This document shows positions 59,574 to 64,000 of a stretch of 64,000 bases of DNA, piece by piece. The stretch spans positions 19,005 through 83,004 of the forward strand of contig NZ_FNKG01000002.1 of assembly GCF_900101675.1 (NCBI RefSeq). The letters are read 5' to 3'. A program made the translations under genes and the position numbers. Below the pieces are notes generated by a model. The model did no database searches, had not been told where the DNA came from, and saw only the letters and a list, made by a program, of their open reading frames with translations. Source of the DNA: Curtobacterium sp. UNCCL20 (lineage in GTDB: Bacteria; Actinomycetota; Actinomycetes; Actinomycetales; Microbacteriaceae). How positions within the stretch are numbered: position 1 is the stretch's first letter; each line of letters begins with the position of its first letter.

Positions 59574-60245
59574 TCAGGCGCCGGGCAGCGCGACCTCGCG
59601 CTCGTGGTCCCAGGGTTCGGCCCAGCCGAGTCGCTCGAACAGCGCGTCGAGCAGCATCGCGGTGAACCCCCACACGACGTGCGTCTCGCCGGCCGCCTCG
59701 ATCGTGAACGCCGGCCCACGCCACTCGCGCCCGCCGCGACGGATCACGGTGACGCCGCGGTGCGCGGGGTCCAGCAGGTCCGCCACCGGTGCCCGGAAGA
59801 CGGCGGCTGACTCGGCTTCGTCGACGACGCGCACGGGCGAGGTCTCCCGCCACCACCCGAGCACCGGCGTGACCAGGTGGCGGGAGAACTCGAGGGGCAC
59901 GGGGTCCATCGTGCCGAGGACGTCCACCCCCGTCGGGTCGAGGCCGGTCTCCTCGCGGGCCTCGCGCAGTGCCGCGGCCGTGGGGTCGGCGTCACCGGGG
60001 TCGATCCGCCCGCCGGGGAAGGCCACCTGCCCGGGGTGGGTGCGGAGGGTCGCGGCGCGGGCGAGCAACAGCACGTCGAGGTCGCGGGGGACCCGCTCGT
60101 CCTCCGCAGCGCGATCGCTCGGCACGGTGTCGAGCGCTCCGAACAGGATGAGGACCGCTGCGCTCCGGGACGCCTCGGCCACCGGCATCGCCGGGACGAG
60201 CGGGGACCCGACCACCGCGGACAGCTGCTGCCGGACCGTCATCAC
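59574..60245 (-). CDS. Nudix hydrolase, CoA pyrophosphatase-like
   Basis: 223 residues. The Nudix box is GGRIDPGDADPTAAALREAR, then EETGL, with Asp replacing the first Glu of the general box as in the NudL/CoA subgroup. The preceding HPGQVAFPGG and the GWWRE segment also match CoA pyrophosphatases. It would hydrolyse CoA or related nucleoside diphosphate derivatives. The ATG at 60245 is used. Confidence 0.88.
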   Translation of the reverse strand: MMTVRQQLSAVVGSPLVPAMPVAEASRSAAVLILFGALDTVPSDRAAEDERVPRDLDVLLLARAATLRTHPGQVAFPGGRIDPGDADPTAAALREAREETGLDPTGVDVLGTMDPVPLEFSRHLVTPVLGWWRETSPVRVVDEAESAAVFRAPVADLLDPAHRGVTVIRRGGREWRGPAFTIEAAGETHVVWGFTAMLLDALFERLGWAEPWDHEREVALPGA

Positions 60246-60261
60246 CCGGTCAGCCTAGGCG

Positions 60262-61146
60262 TCACCGCCAGAACGCTGCCACGTGCTCGGCGACCGCTGT
60301 CCCGAGGGCGTGCCCTCCCTGCGCGGCGTCGGGTCGGAGCGACGGGTCCATCGCGTTCGGTCCGAACAGGTGCTCGTCCGCATCGGTGGGGAAGACCGTC
60401 TCGACCCGGCTTCCGGCCGTGCGGAGCTCATCGACCTGCGCGGCGAGCTGCATGCCCCAGCCCAGCGGATGCATCGTCCGGCCGCTGAACGGTGACAGGA
60501 CGAGGACCCGCTCGTACCCCGCGGCCAGGTCGGCGTTCTCGTTCCGCCGGTAGCCACCGTCGATGAACCAGCGGCCGCCGATCGGGTACGGGAGCCCGCT
60601 CGAACAGCTCGCTGCGACGGCGTCGGCGACGTCCACGCCACTGGTGCGGTCGAACACCACACCCTCGCCCGTCGATGCGTCGACCGCGGTGATGGCGACG
60701 TCGTTCGGGGGCCACTCGGCGGAGGGGAGCCGAGCGGCGACGATCGCACGCCAACGAGCGGGCCACGACCCGTCCGAGGCTGCTTCGAGCTCGAGTGCTG
60801 CGGCACCCATCCGGCGCCGCATGTCGGCGGCGTCCGCCGACGCCGCGATGACTGCGCGGAAGCGGTCGAGCTGGCTCGTCACCGGGCGGTGCAGCGGCGC
60901 TGGCCGAGGTGGCGCAGGGACGACGGTCAGTGCCTGGTCGAACAGATCGGACGGCGCCGCGCCGGCGAACTGCACGGCCGCGGTCGATCCGGCCGACGTG
61001 CCGATGGTGCGGTCGGCGTCGGTGACGTCGAGGCCGGCGTCGGCGAGACCGGCCACGACGCCGACGAGCCAGGCGTTGCCGGTGGAACCGCCGCCGCCGA
61101 GGACCAGGGCGCGACTGCCCCGGACGGGTGTGGGTGTGGTGTGCAT
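60262..61146 (-). CDS. Patatin-like phospholipase
   Basis: 294 residues. Oxyanion loop GGGGSTGNAWLVGV near 17-30, nucleophile Ser in GTSAGST near 50, and catalytic Asp in FIDGGYR near 195. This is the Ser-Asp dyad of the patatin family. It has no signal peptide. ATG at 61146. It is encoded downstream of the 18-codon ORF at 61196-61252, so its expression may depend on that leader. Confidence 0.9.
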   Translation of the reverse strand: MHTTPTPVRGSRALVLGGGGSTGNAWLVGVVAGLADAGLDVTDADRTIGTSAGSTAAVQFAGAAPSDLFDQALTVVPAPPRPAPLHRPVTSQLDRFRAVIAASADAADMRRRMGAAALELEAASDGSWPARWRAIVAARLPSAEWPPNDVAITAVDASTGEGVVFDRTSGVDVADAVAASCSSGLPYPIGGRWFIDGGYRRNENADLAAGYERVLVLSPFSGRTMHPLGWGMQLAAQVDELRTAGSRVETVFPTDADEHLFGPNAMDPSLRPDAAQGGHALGTAVAEHVAAFWR

Positions 61147-61173
61147 GGGAGAAGCCCTTCGCGGATGTGATCC

Positions 61174-61234
61174 GGCGCTCCCAGGGGCGGCTCGACTAGT
61201 GCGGTCGCTCGATCGTGGACGGTGCGGGAGCGCC
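61174..61234 (-). promoter_or_regulatory. Inverted repeat overlapping the leader ORF, upstream of the patatin gene
   Basis: GGCGCTCCC at 61174-61182 pairs with GGGAGCGCC at 61226-61234. One arm lies inside the 18-codon ORF and the other between its stop and the patatin start. Ribosome position on the ORF would decide whether the RNA helix forms. No T tract follows, so transcript termination is not obvious. Confidence 0.5.
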
Positions 61235-61252
61235 CACTGCTGTTGCTGACAT
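61196..61252 (-). CDS. 18-residue leader-peptide-like small ORF
   Basis: Encodes MSATAVGAPAPSTIERPH from the ATG at 61252 to TAG at 61196. The Shine-Dalgarno AGGAGGTGA (complement of 61258-61266) is almost a full match to the 16S anti-SD, 5 nt from the ATG, the strongest in the window. It lies between the DivIVA gene (stop at 61321) and the patatin gene. With the inverted repeat it overlaps, it resembles an attenuator leader or upstream ORF. I know of no named family for it. Confidence 0.6.
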   Translation of the reverse strand: MSATAVGAPAPSTIERPH

Positions 61253-61320
61253 GGGACTCACCTCCTGACGTCGGATCACGATCACCGAGAAGATACACCT
61301 CGGCGCGGACCGTGCTCCGC

Positions 61321-61596
61321 TCAGCGCCGCCGTTGCTGCGCCTGGCGGAGCGCCACCACGACCTCGTCGAGGAAGTCGTCGACCTCGCCCTGCGCGTAGC
61401 CCTCGCGCCATGCGGTCGGGGTGAACCGAGCGTTCGTGACCTCCTCGGGCGTGAGCGGCTCGACCGGCCGACCCTGCTCGTACCCGGCGAGCGTGGCGTG
61501 GACCCGGTCGAGGAAGGTGTCGACCTCCCCCTGGTCGTAGCCCTGCCGGAACTTGGTCGGCCGGAACCGCTTCGCGGTGACGTCGGATGCGAGCAT
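61321..61596 (-). CDS. Small protein with two DivIVA-like repeats
   Basis: 91 residues, composed of two similar halves: KFRQGYDQGEVDTFLDRV (about 15-32) and AWREGYAQGEVDDFLDEV (about 62-79). Each matches the DivIVA N-terminal turn and coil (F-x-x-x-x-x-x-G-Y-x-x-x-x-V-D-x-F-L). It lacks the long coiled coil of DivIVA/Wag31, so it could bind or modulate polar growth proteins. The ATG at 61596 has GAGGGGG upstream; the longer frame to 61629 is not needed. Confidence 0.85.
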   Translation of the reverse strand: MLASDVTAKRFRPTKFRQGYDQGEVDTFLDRVHATLAGYEQGRPVEPLTPEEVTNARFTPTAWREGYAQGEVDDFLDEVVVALRQAQQRRR

Positions 61597-61659
61597 GGTG
61601 TCCCCCTCGTGCTTGCGTACGGCCGCCATCCTGCCATGCCCGAGCGCGGTCGTCAGGGG

Positions 61660-62859
61660 TCAGGGCGTCAGGACCGACCGGTAGACCTCGACGAGCTGCT
61701 CGGTGGGCTGTTCGACCCGGTCGCGTGCGGCGAGCATCGCTTCGGAGGCCCGGGTGATCGCTCCGGGGGTGGCGCGCAGGCGCCTCACCTCGGCCACGAG
61801 CCCGGACGCGTCCGGCGTCGGCGCCAGGAACCCGCCCGCGGGCGGCACCACTTCGGCGAGGTCCGGGTCGCAGTGGAGGACGGGCAGGCCGGTCGCGATC
61901 GCCTCGAGCATGACCATCGGCTGGTTGTCGAAGTCGAACGAGCTCGACACGAGCAGGTGCGCCGATCGCATCGCCGCGAGGACGTCCTGGTGCGGTGCCG
62001 AGCCGTGCAGGGTCACCGGAGCGCCCCGAGCGGCGCGGGCGAGTGCCGACCGTGCGACCCCGTCGCCGTAGACGTCGACCTGCACACGGTCGCCGAACGA
62101 CTGCGCGGCGCGGACGAGCACGTCCGGACGTTTCTCCGGCGACAGCCGACCAACCCACACGATCCGGAGGGGCTCGTCCGGTCGCAGTGTGCGGACCTCG
62201 GCAGCGTCGATCGCCTCCAGCACGGACGACTCGATGCCGTTCGTCAAGACGGTCACGGGCGTCCGGACCCCGCGGTCGACGAGCTTCGCGGCGAAGTGCG
62301 CGGACGGCACCACGACGTGGGCGCTGGCCCGGGACTGCGCGAGCATCACCCGCCACATCCGTCGGCCGGTCCGCGTCGCGGTGTACGGGGTGTCCGCTGC
62401 CACCCGGATGCCCGCGGCGCTGACCTGCCGTCCGTGCAGCCACGCCAGCAGGACGGTCGTCACGGCGGGGACCGGCAGGACGTTCCGCGTGTAGACGTCG
62501 ATCCGGCCGTGCATCGTGTGCACGACCGGGATGCCGAGGTCGTGGGCGGCCCGGAGACCGCCGAGGGCGGCGAACATCTCCGAGTGGGTGTGCACGACGT
62601 CGATCCGGCGCTGGGCGAACTCGCGGCGGAGGACGGCCCGCAGCCGCCCCGGTGACCAGGCGAACGGGTACCCGTCCGGCCGGAAGACGCCGGAGACGGG
62701 GAGCGCCACGACGCCCGGGTCGGTGGACGGCCCGGCCAGCGGGCAGAAGACGACCGCCTCGTGTCCGGCGTCGCGGAGGCTCTCGGCCAGGGCCCGCACG
62801 GCGGTCTGGACGCCGCCGAGCGTCGGCAGGTAGTAGTCGGTGACGAGGGCGATCCGCAC
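61660..62859 (-). CDS. GT4-family glycosyltransferase
   Basis: 399 residues, GT-B fold. Acceptor side: LVTDYYLPTLGGVQTAVRAL at the start, VHTHSEM near 93. Donor side: IVWVGRLSPEKRPDVLVRA near 235 and the E-x7-E box as QPMVMLEAIATGLPVL near 318. These match retaining mannosyl/glucosyltransferases that act on phosphatidylinositol or diacylglycerol lipids in actinobacteria. The exact donor and acceptor are not determined. Confidence 0.9.
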   Translation of the reverse strand: MRIALVTDYYLPTLGGVQTAVRALAESLRDAGHEAVVFCPLAGPSTDPGVVALPVSGVFRPDGYPFAWSPGRLRAVLRREFAQRRIDVVHTHSEMFAALGGLRAAHDLGIPVVHTMHGRIDVYTRNVLPVPAVTTVLLAWLHGRQVSAAGIRVAADTPYTATRTGRRMWRVMLAQSRASAHVVVPSAHFAAKLVDRGVRTPVTVLTNGIESSVLEAIDAAEVRTLRPDEPLRIVWVGRLSPEKRPDVLVRAAQSFGDRVQVDVYGDGVARSALARAARGAPVTLHGSAPHQDVLAAMRSAHLLVSSSFDFDNQPMVMLEAIATGLPVLHCDPDLAEVVPPAGGFLAPTPDASGLVAEVRRLRATPGAITRASEAMLAARDRVEQPTEQLVEVYRSVLTP

Positions 62860-62987
62860 ACGAGCGAGCCTAGGGCGCGGCCGAGACGGACCGCCGAGAC
62901 GGACGGCCGCGGCGGACGGCAGCGACCTGCGGCGGGGACGAGTCGCCGGTGGCGTGGCCCGCTCCGGTGCCGCCTAGGATCGGGGAC

Positions 62988-63980
62988 ATGGGGGAGAGTG
63001 CGCTCGTCACGGGCGCCAGCGGGTTCCTCGGCGGCCACGTCGTCCGGGACCTGCGGGCGCACGGCTACGCGGTGACGGCTGCGGGACGTCGAGCAGAGGC
63101 GCTGCCCGACGGGCCGACGTTCGTGGGCGACCTCGACGCCCTCGCCGGTGCCGACGTCGCGGCGGACGTCGTCGTGCACTGCGCCGCGCTGTCCTCGCCC
63201 TGGGGTCGCTGGTCGGAGTTCGAGCACGCGAACGTCACCGGGACGGCGCGGGTCCTGGAGTACGCCCGCCGCGTCGGAGCACGGCGCCTGGTGCACGTCT
63301 CGTCGCCCGGCATCTACGCGGCACCCCGCGACCGGCTCGCCATCCGCGAGCACGAGGTCGATCCGAGCCGCCCCATGAACCACTACATCCGTTCGAAGCT
63401 GCACGCCGAGGCGCTGCTCCGAGCCGCGTCCGCCGACCCCACCGGGCCCGAGGTCGTCGTGCTCCGCCCCCGCGGCATCATCGGGGCCGGTGATCCCGGC
63501 CTCGTGCCGAGGCTGCTCCGGGTGCACGAGCGCGTCGGCGTCCCGCTCCTGCACGGCGGTCGTGGGCTCGTCGACCTCACCGCGGTGGAGAACGTGGCGC
63601 TCGCCGTCCGGCTCGCCGCCGAGGTGCCCGGCGCGGCGGGCACGGCGTTCAACATCACGAACGGCGATCCCCGGCCGTTCGTGTCGCTGCTCGACCAGCT
63701 GCTCACCGGGCTCGGCCTGCCGCTCCGCCACCGTCGCCTGCCGGCCGAACTCGTGTACGGCGTGGCCGGGGTGCTCGAGGCCGTGTGCGGAGTCCTCCCC
63801 GGACGCCCGGAGCCGCCCGTGACCCGGTACACGGTGTCGACGATCACGCACTCGCAGACCCTCGACATCAGCCGCGCGCGGGAGGTCCTCGGCTACGAGC
63901 CCGTCGTGACGGTCGACGAGAGCCTGGCGAGCTACGCCGAGGCGTACTCCGCGACCCCCGGCGGTGCTGCCCGTGGGTAG
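62988..63980 (+). CDS. NAD-dependent epimerase/dehydratase, 3-beta-HSD type
   Basis: 330 residues, extended SDR. The Rossmann motif is LVTGASGFLGGHVVRDL near residues 6-22, Ser is in HVSSPGIY, and Tyr-x3-Lys is in NHYIRSKLHAEALL near 132. The C-terminal half has VRLAAEVPGAAGTAFNITNG and DISRAREVLGYEP. It resembles OleD-like or 3-beta-hydroxysteroid dehydrogenases. The ATG at 62988 follows AGGATCGGGG. A probable next gene starts inside its 3' end. Confidence 0.88.
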   Translation: MGESALVTGASGFLGGHVVRDLRAHGYAVTAAGRRAEALPDGPTFVGDLDALAGADVAADVVVHCAALSSPWGRWSEFEHANVTGTARVLEYARRVGARRLVHVSSPGIYAAPRDRLAIREHEVDPSRPMNHYIRSKLHAEALLRAASADPTGPEVVVLRPRGIIGAGDPGLVPRLLRVHERVGVPLLHGGRGLVDLTAVENVALAVRLAAEVPGAAGTAFNITNGDPRPFVSLLDQLLTGLGLPLRHRRLPAELVYGVAGVLEAVCGVLPGRPEPPVTRYTVSTITHSQTLDISRAREVLGYEPVVTVDESLASYAEAYSATPGGAARG

Positions 63981-64000
63981 CCTCCGCGCGATCGCGTGCG
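63973..64000 (+). CDS. Possible start of the next gene (partial)
   Basis: A GTG at 63973 opens a frame (VGSLRAIAC) that overlaps the epimerase by 8 nt and runs off the window. Only nine codons are visible, so the call rests on the overlap pattern usual for this genome. No product can be named. Confidence 0.35.

Overview
This is about 64 kb of a high-GC (near 70 percent by eye) actinobacterial chromosome. Gene content points to Microbacteriaceae, and a Curtobacterium-like plant or soil organism is my best guess: a DUF3516 helicase, class Ib nrdHIEF, a DivIVA-repeat protein, an MesX/MesD methionine synthase, vanillate/4-hydroxybenzoate decarboxylase genes and many SDR, TetR and MarR genes. The genus is an inference; there is no rRNA, tRNA or phylogenetic marker in the window. 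Genes are densely packed, often with 1-4 nt stop/start overlaps, and GTG and TTG starts are common.

Layout. 0.1-4.6 kb: a TetR repressor divergent from an MFS transporter and a GH3/PA14 beta-glucosidase (glycoside uptake and hydrolysis). 5.1-13.2 kb: ordinary core genes (LLM oxidoreductase, DUF3516 helicase, RNase HI, LysM lipoprotein, aldo/keto reductase, MFS). 13.2-17.5 kb: nrdHIEF, preceded by a cluster of DnaA-box-like sites and a well-phased pair of NrdR boxes, with a strong hairpin between nrdE and nrdF. 17.5-26.2 kb: an accessory island with looser codon use. It carries a small HTH protein, an Ala-rich protein, a protein with a HEPN-like R-N-x3-H motif, a toxin-antitoxin-SecB chaperone (TAC) operon, a DUF4238 protein, a possible nuclease and unknown genes. 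The island abuts a truncated TetR gene at about 26188. 26.2-30.7 kb: a mixed zone with the TetR remnant, a PRC-barrel protein, a decayed secreted protein and a coupled four-gene operon of small secreted or membrane proteins plus a penicillin-binding-protein-like hydrolase. 30.9-34 kb: MesX/MesD with a divergent LysR. 34-36.2 kb: ECF sigma factor, Asp23 protein, aquaporin. 36.2-42.5 kb: SDRs, a TetR, threonine aldolase and a DUF6421 protein. 42.7-44.2 kb: an AbiEi/AbiEii system. 44.4-51.5 kb: phospholipase D-like protein, DHA2 efflux, a glucosylglycerate (GpgS/phosphatase) pair and an acyl-CoA synthetase. 52.2-55.5 kb: MarR plus UbiX/UbiD/VdcD decarboxylase, flanked by two copies of a composite palindromic repeat. 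55.5-64 kb: TetR, SDRs, MarR, MFS, Nudix, patatin, an 18-codon leader-like ORF, a DivIVA protein, a glycosyltransferase and an epimerase.

Themes. Several regulator/target pairs show their operators in the sequence (TetR 747-773, LysR 33014-33038, TetR 37031-37086, AbiEi 44197-44222, MarR 52723-52775, MarR 56878-56934). A dispersed palindrome built on GGAGGCGCGG recurs at least six times, mostly at gene ends. The items most worth following are the TAC operon and its defence-like neighbours, and the leader ORF with an inverted repeat at 61174-61266. The flanked decarboxylase cassette and the DnaA/NrdR architecture of the nrd promoter come next.
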